64,000 nucleotides of DNA, taken from the NCBI GenBank assembly GCA_022496805.1, contig CM040091.1, positions 18,218,336 through 18,282,335 of the forward strand. The letters are read 5' to 3'. This document shows, one piece after another, positions 10,764-22,870 of the stretch. The position numbers and the translations under genes were made by a program. The DNA is from Pohlia nutans. Lineage: Eukaryota > Streptophyta > Bryopsida > Bryales > Mniaceae. Numbering within the stretch: the stretch's first letter is position 1; the number at the start of each line of letters is the position of its first letter. The notes beneath the pieces are model-generated. The model did not search any database. It was not told where the DNA came from and saw only the letters and a program-made list of their open reading frames with translations.

Positions 10764-11972
10764 CCCCTAAAGGACCGGAGTGTTTTTCCTCCAAAAACAC
10801 TCCAATGCTGCCATTTTTACTCCCCCATGCAAAAAATACAAAAGAATGTTATTTTTTACCTTCTAACCGTAAGATCTTGTCCTAAACTATTTGAAAAATA
10901 TACACAACAAATTTCGTTCATTTTGACCGCACGGATTGCAAGATAATTGCGTTTGATGGAAAAAAACACCCCAAAAAAACACATGCCCGAAAATTTCAGA
11001 TGCGTTTGACCATGGCTACATCAAAAAAACCTCACTACCGAAACTTGTCGCACTTCACTTTCACATTCTATATGATGTTACTTAGTTGTGTACCAATTTT
11101 CGTTGCGTTTGGAGATGTTTAGGATGTTGAATAACACCTTGCACTTGTTGGGGGTTTAAAAGTTCAGAAAAGACTATATGTTTTTGGAATTGCAATATTT
11201 TCGACTTTTTTTATTTAAAATACAAATCCAAGCGGTGAAACACAAGTACATTCCACCCTCTACAAAATGGCGAAAAAAAATTTGAAAAAAAAATAAATCT
11301 CCAAGTTTTAGAAGACATGTAGCACATTTTCTAAGAATTTTGGAGGTTAGGGGGGAAATAAAGGGTGGAGGAAGGGAATTGAAGTGCCAACCCATTCCAA
11401 TGTTCATGACCCCACTAACTCTCAAGGTACATTGCCACGTGGCAGTCCCTCATTGGACGATTTTTATTTTTTATTTTTTATTTTAAAAAATGATTTTATT
11501 TTTCAATTTTTTTAAAAATATTTTTAATTATGAAATTGAAATTTTAGTTTAAAATAATACTTTTAATTTAAAATAATACTTTTCAGTTAAAAATAATAAT
11601 TTTTATTTATAAAAATTAATTTTTAATTTTTTAAAAATATTATTTTTAAATTTTTTTATGAGTTTGGGAAACGGGGTGGTCTTCTGCCCCCCACAGTCCA
11701 CCCCATTTTCCACACACCGCCCATCTTGTTGCCCCCCCCTAAAATTCAACTATTTCTCTAGTGCCCCGCTGCCCTTTCTCCCGAAAAAAACACATTTCCC
11801 CTCATAACTTTCACATACGGTGTCGGAATTCAAAAAAAAAAAGAATCCCCATTTTCGTGGCACATTGGGGAATCTACTATTAAATTTCCTTCAAAATTCG
11901 ATTAAAAATGTGTTCACCGGAACCTACCCGATTCTCTAAATGTCCTAGTTAGGACACTTGGTCCTTTAGGGG
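10764..11972 (+). mobile_element. TTAA-flanked element, family T-a (1.2 kb), copy 1
   Basis: Perfect TTAA lies on both sides (10,760-10,763 and 11,973-11,976). The left end is CCCCTAAAGGACCGGAGTG and the right end is the reverse complement of CCCCTAAAGGACCAAGTG, a 13-bp terminal inverted repeat. The 1,209-bp body contains an AT-rich low-complexity stretch (11,460-11,660) and a GC-richer 'ccccccacagtccacccc' zone. A near-identical copy lies in inverse orientation at 24,633-25,821. An 83-codon ORF (11,174-11,425, minus) is preserved in both copies but matches no known family. No transposase. Confidence 0.85.
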
Positions 11973-11976
11973 TTAA

Positions 11977-12639
11977 GGTGCCCAAAATGGAAATTTCAAA
12001 AAATGAGGCCCATGAGTGAACAGTGCTTGCATTAATGTTCAAGGGACTTTAGAGTTGGAGCAAATTGAGCTCCATAGTTTTCTAACAATTTTGAGTAGGT
12101 CCTATACGGACTTCCTCTTGTTCAAATTGATTTTCTTTTTACCAACACATGCAATGATCTTCACTAGTTCTAGTGATATAGAATTTGGTCCCATTTGAAT
12201 AGTATTTTTCACAATATCATCAATTGAATTTGCCATTTAAAACCTATGAATCCTTGGTCCTTTAGTGTTTATGAACAAATAGGTTTTTGAAGGTAGTTCT
12301 ACAAATTGAGGTAAACCACCCAATTTATTCCATGTGACTATATGTGCTACTTTGTAGGTGCCATCATATGTACCTTATTAGTACGTAGTGTCACAAATAG
12401 AATGACTTTCAATTGTGGTACAAATACGGTGGCTTACTTTACGTTAAATAGCTTATCATGTGTAGAATAAGTAGTGTAGTTTACCTTTTTATAATATGAA
12501 GTGAAGAGAAATGATGTAGTGCTCACATCCTAAAATGTTATTGGAATATTGTATAATTTATTATGTAATAACAATATATCATTGTAAATTTTATTACATT
12601 GTATCAAAATAATATATAATGTCATGCTTTACACTTTAA
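11977..12639. other. AT-rich intergenic DNA
   Basis: Apart from the possible right end of an old TTAA element near 12,250, nothing was recognised here. Confidence 0.4.
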
Positions 12640-13137
12640 TCTTTAAGCGTGCAAGGAGCTCCGTGGGGCCATGTTTGATCATTTTTCATTCAAGCGCTGA
12701 TTTTCACCTAGTTCCTAATTTCAAATGAAATTGATTTCAACTAAAAATGTGTACAAGTTGTTTTCTACTTTCTAGTCCAATCAACGGTTCTTCATAATTG
12801 TTAAAATTGCGTTTTTACAGCAAAAAAAAAATTCAATTGAATTTCTTTCTATGTAAGCTCGAGAAGCATGCAACCTACACCTTGTTGTTTATCAATATTA
12901 TTTACATTTTTTCTAAGAATTTCATACTATTTTAGCCATTTTGTAATTACTATGGCTATTACAAAAGAAAAATCATATAAGATTCATTTTCATTTAAATA
13001 ATTATGAAAAAAATTAGTGTAAATTGGTTTAAGGATAAATTATATGAGAAAAATATCAAAAAATATATATAATACATTTTAAAATGTGAAAATTTGATGA
13101 GGTTTGACCGGATAAATGTAGTGTGGACGCTTAAGGG
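12640..13137 (+). mobile_element. TTAA-flanked element, family T-i
   Basis: TTAA at 12,636-12,639 and 13,138-13,141. The left end TCTTTAAGCGTGC and the right end GGACGCTTAAGGG form an imperfect ~11-bp inverted repeat around CTTTAAGCGT. The element is 498 bp, AT-rich, and has no coding capacity. Confidence 0.65.
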
Positions 13138-13141
13138 TTAA

Positions 13142-13565
13142 AGCACCAAGTTTAATAAGAATGTATACAAATTTCATATAACACAATACAATTTTTATCC
13201 TTTTTTTATAGAACCTTTTGTTTATCGAGAAGGGGAATCCAATTACCTTTGGAGGTCATTCAATGTATTGTTGTACATAACGTGTGACATATATCAGTAG
13301 ACAGGTCCGTATTAAATCGACTCTGACACAACACAACCGTTCTTAAGGCCTCGTCTTAATGCAGAATCGTCGTGGGGAGGGTGCATGCATGCATTCACCA
13401 CTCTACCCTTGAATTGCAATTTAATAATTGATCCATTTTTGTGCATGATGGTGTTGGCTGCTCTCATGGCCCTTTGAAAACCTCAAAATCTATAATTTTT
13501 TTCATATGATCTATAATTGTTGTGCCTAAGTTTGATGCTAGAATTGGTAATTAACAATAATAATG

Positions 13566-13604
<39 letters not shown>

Positions 13605-15055
13605 TCAGCAATGGACTACTACAATACTTAGTGGGCAGTAAAAGATGAAAAGTCTATTTGTTTGTTCAAGACCTTACACTTTATCAATGTGTACACTTAG
13701 GCTCAAAGCAGAAGTGACATTTTCAAGCCTAACTCACGATTTAGAAGGGAGAAAGTTTGGTTCAAAGTTGTTCTAATTGGTGTATTGGGTATGACAAAGG
13801 TATAGTATATTTGTACATGTGTGGGAAGTTCACCTCACGTGAACCAATTTGGTTGTCATTTAACGATAATAATAATGATTATTATTATCATTATTATTAT
13901 TATTATACTAACAAATTGACCACTAATTTTCATTACTTTAATTATTTTTTATTATTGCAACTATGGAATTTATTGAAATTTATTACTTAGAAGTATAGAG
14001 CCAAACAAAAAAATACATACTTTGGTGTTTAAATCAAGATCAAATTTTTGCAACATGTCTGTAGAAAACACGCCAGTCTTATTTTTTTGGTTGAAATTTT
14101 AATTTTGACAAGAATATAGGCAATTATAAGAACCAAGTGAAAACTTAGGCATTAGGATGAATCCCTAAGTATTTAAGATGGCCAAAAAGCAGTTCAATTC
14201 CACATTCATAGGAATTGTTTTAAAGGCTTCAAAGAAAGTACAAAAATCTTCTAATGGAAAGAAGAAATGATGTTGTATATTTTGTAATGAAAAAAAAAGT
14301 TTTGACAAGTAGAAATTTTCACTTTTATGATATAATTACTATAATCGATTATGGGTTTCAAAAGTGAATTTTTTTATTTTTGGTTAAAGATACTATTTAG
14401 AGGTTAATTCTTGTCAATCTAAAAAAGAAACTAGAGGATGTTAGAGCATCACCACCTGTCCAACATTCTGAATTGAAAAATCTTATCAAAAAACTGAAAT
14501 TCATTGAACTTTAGTTTGGGTTAATGGCATATGCCCACAAATATACTTGCTTTTGAAGGTAGCTTCAACGATCGCCTCTGAAACCAGGTGAAAAGCAACA
14601 CGTATATGTTGCCATACAACAATTTGTAATTGTCTCCCAAGAGATTGTGTGGCCCTCTATTGGGGTTGTTGTAATTGTTTTTATGAGGAAGTAAATTCAA
14701 GAGTATTGGAGGGGTATAATGGACTTTGTTTTATTCGATGTGCGTTGGAGTTCACGCCATCTCTCTTCACTAAAAACATGGGTTGTTTTGCAAGACAATC
14801 ACTACTCTCAGGCTTCCCTCAGTTTTGAGTTCATGCAGTTTTCAGGCGGGTGGAGCAATTTCAAACTGAACTAAACGTGTATGCATCTATTTTGCAGTTC
14901 AGTGCAGCTACCGGTGGCAATGTTCTTAGTGTTCAAGACTTATGCTTTAACTCCTCAATAACTACTATAAGCAACTATATTTATTTGCCTTTAAATTTTG
15001 GTGTTAAAATAGTTGTCCAGACTTTATTTTTAATTTGGAAATTTCGGTTTGGAAA
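13142..15055. repeat. AT-rich DNA with two AAT/ATT microsatellites and a dispersed repeat
   Basis: Positions 13,552-13,600 are an (AAT)n tract and 13,863-13,907 an ATT-rich tract on the same strand, so the two could pair. About 14,018-14,225 is a dispersed repeat that also occurs at 18,089-18,300 ('ggtgtttaaatcaagatcaa'). Small ORFs here (13,757-13,990 and 14,850-15,104) have no recognisable domain. Confidence 0.5.
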
Positions 15056-15202
15056 AAACACTAGTAGGAATTTGGTCTTTTGTAACTGGTCTTTTGTGAC
15101 TTAAATGGTCTTTTGTAACTCAATTCTTTTAAAAATGAGTCATTTTGGACCATTTAAGTAACAAAGAACTAGTTATAAAGGACCAAAATCCTATTAGTGA
15201 AA
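15056..15202. mobile_element. CACTA-type MITE, 141 bp, with AAA duplication
   Basis: The element at 15,059-15,199 begins CACTAGTAGGAATTTGGTC and ends GACCAAAATCCTATTAGTG, an imperfect inverted repeat with the hallmark CACTA...TAGTG ends. It is flanked by the 3-bp direct repeat AAA. The interior repeats 'ggtcttttgtaact' several times. Confidence 0.75.
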
Positions 15203-15787
15203 GATAACGTTAATTTTATGAAATCATGTTTCATTTTGTTGAAGAAAAAGAGTTTATTTTAAATCACATTTTGTGTGTTACTATCCTTCAATGTTTATTT
15301 CGGACATCTATATAATTACCTATAAAGAGTATACAAAATTCACTTTATAAATTTGTCATACAAAGAAAGATGTGCATGATGAAATTTGGATGACATTCAT
15401 ACAATGTATTTATGTCAAGATGAATTCGGATTCTATTTTTGACGATATATCCTCTTTATAATTATGTTACGAAATACAAAAGAACTCATTATTTTAAGAA
15501 ATATTGAATCATTGACCACATGTGTATAATTGAACAATGTTGAATTAAAATGATAAGATTGTTACTTATTAACAATTTTTTTAATCACATTTAGAAACAC
15601 TTATGTCAAGCTATAATCATAATATGCACATGAGTAACTTGAAACATTGTGATTTTGGCCAATGAATTTGAATTGTGCATCACGACGAATTTTAAGTTGA
15701 AATTATCAACGATGCAGCTTTAGTGAATTTCCAACTTCAAAACTTGTAAATTCAACTAAAAATATTTTATTCTTTTGTATTGTACAG
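15203..15787. other. AT-rich intergenic DNA, nothing recognised
   Basis: No ORF longer than about 60 codons, no repeats and no RNA genes were seen. Confidence 0.5.
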
Positions 15788-16769
15788 TACAGTGGGGTCC
15801 AAGGTAGAATGGCGTTTTTGGTTTCGCAGTGAGAAAAATTTCAGTATTGCCAACTTAGAAAGCCTCCCGAGAGCTCGAAAATTGGTATTTTACCACGAAA
15901 GTTTTACCAAAGACTTATCTTTAAGTTAATTATATGTATGCCAAATTTCAAGGCCAAAAGATTCACCGAAAAAAAATTATTCAAAATCTACCAACATTGG
16001 TAGCTGTGGAATTTTTTTCATTGCTGCCGCCTCCCAAAGATTGAATTTAATTTTTTTTTGCCATGAAATTCTTGGAACAAAAACCTCTTTATGTTAATAA
16101 CATATGATAAAAATTCCAAGGCCAAAAGATTAATACAAAAAAAGATATTAACAATCTACCAACATGTGTAGTTGTGGGAAACAATGGGGGAAACTTTGCT
16201 ACCAACTTTGACACCCTCCCAACGGTTGAGAAATTGTCTATTTACCATTAAATTTTTGGCACAACATGCTCTTTATGATAAAAACATTCATGCAAAATTT
16301 CAAGGTCAAAAAATCTATATGAAGAAAAATATTTAGAATCTACCATTGTGTGTAGTTTCCCCCATTGTTTCCCACAACTACACATGTTGGTAGATTGTTG
16401 ATATCTTTTTTTGTATTAATGTTTTGGCCTTGGAATTTTTATCATATGTCACTAACATAAAGAGGTTTTTTTCCAAGAATTTCATGGCAATAAAAGAAAA
16501 TTCAATCTTTGGGAGGCTGTTAAAGTTGGCAGCAGTGAAAAAATTTCCACAGCTACCAATATTGGTAGATTTTGAATAACTGTTTTTTTGGTGAATTTCT
16601 TGGCCTTGAAATTTGTAATACATATAATTAACTTAAAGATAAGTATTTGGTAAAACTTTCGTGGTAAAATACCAATTTTTGAGCTCTCGGGAGGCTTTCA
16701 AAGTGGGCACACTTGAATTTTTTTCCACTGCAAAACCAAAAACGCCATTCTACCTTGGACCCCACTGTA
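15788..16769. mobile_element. Fold-back Tc1/mariner-like element with TA target site
   Basis: The element at 15,790-16,767 (978 bp) begins CAGTGGGGTCCAAGGTAG and ends with its reverse complement. It is flanked by TA on both sides. The two halves are inverted copies over roughly 400 bp each, with about one mismatch in the outer 42 bp and more inside. Each arm is itself built from diverged ~150-bp tandem units that end in 'aatctaccaacat(t/g)'. A TA duplication with CAGTG-type ends points to Tc1/mariner. There is no transposase; transcripts would fold into a long hairpin. Confidence 0.75.
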
Positions 16770-16902
16770 CATGTGTCCTATAATCAATATACGTTACAAT
16801 CATTCTTTGGTTAAAATAGTTTGGAAAGTCATGTCTTATGATACACCTAAGTTATGTTCAAATATCCTAGGCATTTAGGAATGAATAGTTTAGGTAATTT
16901 AA

Positions 16903-18033
16903 TCCCTGAGCTCCTAGTTGTCCAAAAAATGGACAATACACATAGATTATTAAGTGATTTTTTTTTTTCTCTTTGAATTCATTGTCGACATTTGGCAAAG
17001 TGAAAATTTTATTCCATTTTTTTAGAATTTTTACAAAAGGAGTGTTGGTGATTTTTTTTTTTAAATAATGAAAATTTATGCCTCATTTCATGTTGAAGTG
17101 CTTCACCATTTTCTTTTTTGGAAAATCTTAGTCGAAAGCGCTTTTGAAACTTAACCCTAAATGACGGAGGGGGTAAGGGCAAAACATAAATGTGTTATAA
17201 AAAATTACTTCTTCAACTTTGATGAAGTTTGATCCAAAAGAGAAAATGAGGAGCATGATGTTTAGTAATTATTCATAAGGTCAAATTTCAAAAAGTAGCT
17301 TTTTATCCTCTCATAATGAATATAGAAGCATTTAGCTTCAAATATTTATCAAAATTACAAATTTTATTTTTAGAATTTGAAATTTGATATAATTTGTTAA
17401 AACTAGACATTCTATTGTAAAACTAGACATTCTATTGGAAAACTAAAAATTGCACATTTTTCAATGGAGAGAACATCATTACTTTCCCCAAATAGTAAAT
17501 TTTCTAACACTAGACAATGTAGAAGTGTTTGTCTTTGAAAATTTCTCCCCGGTGGAGTTTAACTCGGATCGACATGATTCAAATTGGGTTGGAAAGTAGA
17601 CTTGATTTTCTATGTGAAAATATTTTTTATTTTCTAAAAAAAGGTGTTTTCCATCTTGGGCAGCCCGTAAAAAAAGGGCAGCGACCATAAAATGGTTGAC
17701 CGTCCTTAGGGGTTAAGCAATAAAAAAAGGCTCATAAAATTAAGTGATCAAAAAATCTTCAAAGATCACGACACTTAGAGTATTACATTTCAACCCATCA
17801 CAACAAATTTCATCCATCGATTGTCAATATCTTATTCGTGATCAAATTACAAATGGTTTTTGAATTTTAAGTTCCAAATTTTATACAAAATATTGGTGAT
17901 TACAATCATAAATCTAAATGTATAGATATAATATAAAATTCATAATGTACAACTTGTATTCATATATTAAGTCCAAAAGATCCCCTTTAATTGCATTTTA
18001 TAATGCATCTTTGTAATTCTTCAAATTTAGGGA
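16903..18033 (+). mobile_element. TTAA-type element, family T-f, interrupted by a T-b copy
   Basis: Positions 16,903-17,154 and 17,713-18,033 match the T-f copies at 18,863 and 62,814. Examples are 'atgcctcatttcatgttg' on the left and 'gagtattacatttcaacc' on the right. The reading is split at a TTAA by the T-b element 17,155-17,712. The left end is decayed; the right end is TTTAGGGA followed by TTAA. Confidence 0.55.
17155..17712 (-). mobile_element. TTAA-flanked element, family T-b, nested in T-f
   Basis: TTAA at 17,151-17,154 and 17,713-17,716. The ends are CCCTAAATGACGGAGGGGG and GACCGTCCTTAGGGG. In reverse complement it matches the copies at 20,141 and 33,178 along its 558 bp. The 69-codon minus-strand ORF inside is not conserved as a gene. 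Confidence 0.85.
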
Positions 18034-18088
18034 TTAAAGGTGTTTGTTATGTTTAATTAGCACTATATTTCTAAGTATTATGGGAAAT

Positions 18089-18300
18089 TTGGTGTTTAAA
18101 TCAAGATCAAATTTTTGGAGCATGTGTATGTAGTAAACATATCAATCCAAACTTTTTTGGTTTAAATTTTAAATTTTTGACAAGTTAAAAAATATATGCA
18201 ATTATAAGAATCTAGTAATCACATAAGGACTAGGGTGAATCCTTAAGTGCGCAAGGTGGCTGAAAGCAACCCAATTCCACATTCATAAGATTTGCCAAAT
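18089..18300. repeat. Dispersed ~210-bp repeat, second copy of 14,018-14,225
   Basis: It shares 'ggtgtttaaatcaagatcaa', 'caattataagaa' and 'attccacattcata' in the same order with 14,018-14,225. No terminal structure could be identified. Confidence 0.5.
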
Positions 18301-18339
18301 ATCCTAGGCATTTAGGGATGAAGAATTTAGGCAATTTGA

Positions 18340-18862
18340 TCCTTTCATGCGCTTGCATCCATATAATGGACAACAAGCAGATTGCAACCTTTTTCAATAC
18401 TACGTCCTATACACTTTTTCATCCATCCATATTTCTCTTGGTTCTTGTGCTAGTTGACTATCATTTATATGGTATGGTTTTTCAAAATGAGATATTGTGA
18501 TTTTTTTTAAAACAACACAATTGGTTCATATCAAGTTTTATTCTTAGTTCAAAAAGTGAGACTTTAAACATGATTTTCCAAAATCAGTAGAATCAAATAA
18601 TGGAAACTATACAATCTTGTACTGCATGTTATTCCAATTTCATTACAACTTTTTTTTTGTTAATTTGGGATCTTAGATTGAATTTCAAGAGAAAACCTTG
18701 CAAAATTAATTAAAAAGTATTAATAAAGAATATGATGAATCCAACCATGCATATGTGATCTTCACATGGACATTTACAACTTAGCTTTTAACATCAACTC
18801 CATTTTTTTCATTAAAAAAATTATAAAAAATCTTTGAAATCAATGTTGAATCGGGACGTTAA
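18340..18862 (+). mobile_element. TTAA-type element, family T-e, 3' end joined to a T-f copy
   Basis: It is homologous to the intact T-e copy at 35,828-36,368. Shared phrases are 'tcttgtgctagttga', 'gattttcca', 'agaatcaaataatggaaac' and 'aatttcaagagaaaacctt'. The left end is mutated (TTGA then TCCTTTCATGCGC). On the right it stops at 'cgggacgTTAA', four bases short of its normal end, exactly where the next element begins. Confidence 0.65.
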
Positions 18863-19430
18863 CCCTTAACTGCTTAGGCATTCATTTTTTGAATGATGTA
18901 CAAATTTCATCCATGTTTTCTCATCCGTCATGCATTTTTTTGTAGTGTAAATTTTTTACCATTGATTTTATAGGAAGTTAGCTTCATGAATGTGTGATCC
19001 AATTAGAAGGGGATGATTTGTGAAAAATTATGCCTCATTTGATGTTGTAGTGATTCACCCAAAATTTTGAAGATTTCAGTGTAAAAGTGTTCTTAAAAAA
19101 GTCAACTCATAAAATTAAGCAACCACAAAATCTCCGGAAATCACTACACTTAGAGTATTACATTTCAACCAATCACAACAAATTTCATTCACATATTGTC
19201 AATATCTTATTTGTAATTGGATTACAAAAGAATTTTGAGTTTTGAGTTTCAAATGTTATACAAAAATGTTAGTGATTGCAATTATAGATCTAACTGCATG
19301 AATAACGTCTAAATTTTATAACGTTCAACTTTTATTCATACATCAAGTTCAAAATATCCCTCATAGTTACATTTTATAGTATATCTTTGCAAAACTGCCA
19401 AATTTGGAGAGGGCTCCATGCATTTTGGGA
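18863..19430 (+). mobile_element. TTAA-flanked element, family T-f
   Basis: TTAA at 18,859-18,862 and 19,431-19,434. The left end is CCCTTAACTGC and the right end is GCATTTTGGGA. It is homologous over its length to 62,814-63,395. It lies in the first TTAA of the T-e terminus and abuts the next TTAA element. Confidence 0.7.
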
Positions 19431-19434
19431 TTAA

Positions 19435-19762
19435 CCCCTAAACGTCCCAACGTCCAGAAACATAATCACAAACATATTGATTTTCGAAGCCTTGTAACTT
19501 TCTCATACAACCTCGGATGATTTTCATCCAAGTCACCTTTATAAGCCTATTAAATTCTCTACCAATTACAATGAATCTCTTATGATGGGGAGCTGTTGAT
19601 AATGTTGGAGAGGCCTCCAATTACAAGTATGTCAAATTTGTTGGATAAATTTTATGCTTGCAATAGTCTTCTCATGTACACCTCATGTACATCTGAGCCA
19701 TGCTAATATCTACTTTTGAGGCTAGAATCTCCTTCTGTTGAAAGGGTTGGTACGTTTAGGGG
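19435..19762 (+). mobile_element. TTAA-flanked element, family T-c, intact copy
   Basis: TTAA at 19,431-19,434 and 19,763-19,766. The ends are CCCCTAAACGTCCCAACG and GGTTGGTACGTTTAGGGG, about 15 bp of inverted repeat. It is 328 bp. A second copy is nested in the Mutator-like element at 5,877. Confidence 0.85.
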
Positions 19763-19766
19763 TTAA

Positions 19767-20136
19767 GCCTTAAACGTCAAGAGGGCCTGAATGGGGTAGC
19801 CCGGAAGGAATCTAATTTTTTTTGAGGAATTTTTTTTTTTTTTTTTGGCAAAAACGGCTCTGCAGTGCACTGATGGCTAGCACTGTAGCATTGTAGCACT
19901 GTGGCACTGCTGAACTTCAGCTGCCCCAACCTCAAAACTTGTTCAATTTGATAACTTTGATTGCTTACCAACAATTCCACAATCTCTCAAATGAGGCAAA
20001 AATTTGGAATCTAGATTGCTTTTTCAGTAGCTTTCCAACGCAACAAGTCTCGCTTGATTTGGTTGAGAAATGAAACTTTTTTCTCCAATTATTCCTTTAC
20101 ACCAAGCCCATGGGGGCTTGCTTTGACGTTTAAGGG
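19767..20136 (+). mobile_element. TTAA-flanked element, family T-d
   Basis: TTAA at 19,763-19,766 and 20,137-20,140, both shared with neighbouring elements. The ends GCCTTAAACGTCAAGAGGG and GCTTTGACGTTTAAGGG form a ~13-bp inverted repeat. It is 370 bp with no ORF. Confidence 0.75.
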
Positions 20137-20140
20137 TTAA

Positions 20141-20681
20141 CCCTTAAGTGACCGATCAACCATTTTATGGTCGCTGCCCTTTTTTCACGGGCTGCCCGAG
20201 ATGAAAAAAAACATTTTCAGGAAATAAAAAATATTTTCAAATAGGAAATCAAGTCTACTTTCCAACCCAATTTGAATCATTTCAATCGGACTTAAACTCC
20301 ATCAAGGAGAAATTTTCAAAGACAAACACCTCAACATTGTCCTAGTGTTACAAAACTTACTATTTCGGGAAAGTAATGATGTTCCCTCTTTCTAAAATTT
20401 TGCTTTTTTGAACTCTAGGATAGAATGTCTATTTTCAACCAATCATACCAAATTTCAAATTCTAAAAACAATTTTTTTAATTTAGGTGAATATTCAATGA
20501 TAAATGCTTCTAAATTCGTTTAATGAGTATCTAAAACATTTTTTGAAAGTTTGACCGTACGGATAATTACTAAACATTGTGCTTCTCGGTTTCTCTTTTG
20601 GACCAAACTTCATTGAAGTTGTAGAAGCAACATTTTATAATACAATTAGGTTTTGCCCTTACCCCCTCTGTCATTTAGGGG
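20141..20681 (+). mobile_element. TTAA-flanked element, family T-b, just upstream of RPL29
   Basis: TTAA at 20,137-20,140 and 20,682-20,685. The ends are CCCTTAAGTGACCGATC and CCCCTCTGTCATTTAGGGG. It is 541 bp. It ends 302 bp before the RPL29 start codon, so the RPL29 promoter is either short or partly made of transposon DNA. Confidence 0.85.
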
Positions 20682-20685
20682 TTAA

Positions 20686-20983
20686 ACAACGTGACCTAAA
20701 CAGCGGTTATGGGTACTTCTACCTTATCTTGCATTTCCGTGGTAAGATGAAAATCATCCAGTTATCATCCATTTGGGGGTTTCTGTTTCCCGGTGGGCAC
20801 TCAGGGATTGCCATTCAAACTGCCATCGCGGGGTGGCTCCTCGTCTTGCCTTATCCGCAACGTAACCCCAATTGCGTTTCACGAATTCCTCAACCTCACT
20901 CTCCTCCGAGCGCATTTCCTCACTCCCTTGCCGCTGCGCATTTCCTCAATTTGGGTTTTGCCCTCTTTAGGTTTTTGTTAGCC
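20686..20983 (+). promoter_or_regulatory. RPL29 upstream region and 5' leader
   Basis: These ~300 bp between the T-b element and the ATG must hold the leader and core promoter. No clear TATA box is seen. The last 120 bp are pyrimidine-rich ('ctcaacctcactctcctcc'), as is common in leaders of plant ribosomal protein genes. The assignment rests on position. Confidence 0.4.
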
Positions 20984-22435
20984 ATGGCGTGTGTGGCCGA
21001 TGTGAGCCGCGCTGTGGTTTGCGCCTCGGCCCCGTCTGTGTCCGGCTGCGTCGTTGCGCGCAATGCCCGCGTTTCCGTGTCCCCGTTCTTCAACCCGGGC
21101 GCGAAGTCGCTGCTGTCCGTGTCGCAGGGGCGAACAACCCAGCACAGCAATGGCGCCCCGCTGGTTGTCAACATGGCCAAGCGCGACGAGGAGCTTGTTG
21201 AAGTCCGCAAGATGAGCGACGAGGACATCAACACCACTGTGGTCGACTTGAAGGGAGAGCTCTTCTTGTTGCGAACCAAGCAGGCTACCCGCCAGGAGTT
21301 CAAGAGCAGCGAGTTTCGCCGAATCCGCAAGAATGTGCGTGTCGTTTGCCCTTCCTCTGTCAATTCTGTATTCACCACAATCAGCTCATTTCTATTGTTG
21401 TGACCTTTAGCTACCGAGAGTTCTTTTTATTTAATTTTTATAGATTCAGTCCCTATTTCCACGAGGATTCCAATGCACTAAGAATCGCATTATTTGGATG
21501 CTATATGAATTTGTATGCTCGATGAATTTTTGAAGTTCAGCGAGTAGAACCGCGAGTAGGCTTAGATTAAGAGAATAGGTCAAGGCGTTGAGAATTCATT
21601 ATTTCTGTGTGCTCTGTTGCTTCGGAGTCACCTAGGGAAGCCAACCTTCAGCTTTTGTGCTTCTGCATTACTGACTAGAGCAGAAGCCTGGATTTTGATG
21701 TGTAAGTTTTTTTGGTGAAGATGTAGTGGAATACTATGTCGAGAATTTTGTTGACATGTGAAAGACTAGTGGGACCCGTGCCGTTGAGCACATTAAGCTT
21801 GGGTTGTCTCCTCGACTGATTCCAGCTCGGAACGGTCAGTGAGACAAACCGAGCTGTATTGTATAATAGATTGCGTTGGTGAATGTTCGGTTCTGTGATG
21901 CGATTTCCGAGATGTCAGATTAATTGTGTCACTGCAAATGGTGAAATCCAAGCATACATTGTGAATCACTTTAGCGTCACAATCAATCTTCATAATTGAA
22001 GAGGGTTTATCTTAGCCAGTCCTTTGAATGGTGTCCATGTCCTGGCTTTTGTTTACATGAAAGTAGAGCTTCGTTGTTACGAGAAATAATGTGCGTGAGT
22101 TGCATTTCCATAATGGGGCTCTACTTTCATGTTACTGGACATAACGTCGATGATTGGATCTTGTTTAGACCACGTTCTAAGAAGAGATACAATCATGCGC
22201 TCCATATCGAATGCTTGGTTGTTACATTGAGAATGTTATGAAGTTCAAAGTTAACCCTATTTGGTGGTGGCATTGGCAGATTGCAAGGATGTTGACGGTA
22301 AAACGGGAGAGGGAAATAGAAAGAGGAATTGGGCTTAGGGAATCCCGGAAGCTCGACAGGGAGTGGAAGAGGAGCATTGTCATTAGACCTCCTCCATCGT
22401 ATGCTGCTTCTTTGGCCGAACAAGAAAAGAAGTAG
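20984..22435 (+). CDS. RPL29: Plastid ribosomal protein uL29 (RPL29), two exons
   Basis: Large-subunit protein of the chloroplast ribosome, encoded in the nucleus. Exon 1 is 20,984-21,334 (117 codons, phase 0) and exon 2 is 22,280-22,435, giving 168 residues. The intron of 945 bp begins GTGCGT and ends in CAG. Residues 1 to about 63 are Ser/Ala/Val/Arg-rich with few acids, as in a chloroplast transit peptide. The mature part has the uL29 signature: a helix with ELVEVRKMSDEDINTTVVDL, then ELFLLRTKQATRQEFKSSEF and RRIRKN joined across the intron to IARMLTVKREREIERG. The basic C-terminal extension ends SYAASLAEQEKK. The ATG chosen gives the full transit peptide; the frame stays open upstream without a better start. 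It is the only intact copy: three 3' fragments are scattered between PAL and CHS genes. Confidence 0.93.
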
Positions 22436-22870
22436 AGCTTCTAGGCTGTGCCAGTGAAAGTAGTAGTTTAGTAGATTGACTTGACGTTCATTGACCGTGG
22501 TCACACAACGGAGCAAATGCGTCGTAGCATTGCTGTGCAGTTTTTTGAGGATCGACTAAAGCTCTCGGACATGAGGAGTTTTATCAATGTCCAGAAATTA
22601 TTATTTTCCACAAGTTCTCAAAGTTTGCGACCTTGTTTCACGTTCAGGCCAGTGTTCAATGATCCGGATGACGTGCAGTGTTTTGTTGGCTAGAGAATGT
22701 TTAGTTCGATAGCAATGTAGGTGCTCTGTAGAAGATCTACAGGAAATAGAAGATGTGCATCCGGTGAGATCTTTCTGTGGAGTCTCTGCTTTAAGATAGT
22801 GTTTGCGTCTCCTAAAGCGTTTTAATAGGAATGTGATTTTATGGAAGATGTGTAGAGCTGTGGAGAGGTC
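22436..22870 (+). other. RPL29 3' flank
   Basis: Presumed 3' UTR and downstream DNA. A 70-codon ORF (22,481-22,693) has no recognised domain and is probably chance. No other feature was found. Confidence 0.4.

Noticed and set aside
13552..13907. AAT and ATT tracts as ends of a transposon
   Set aside because: Simple microsatellites; no target duplication or unique terminal sequence could be defined.
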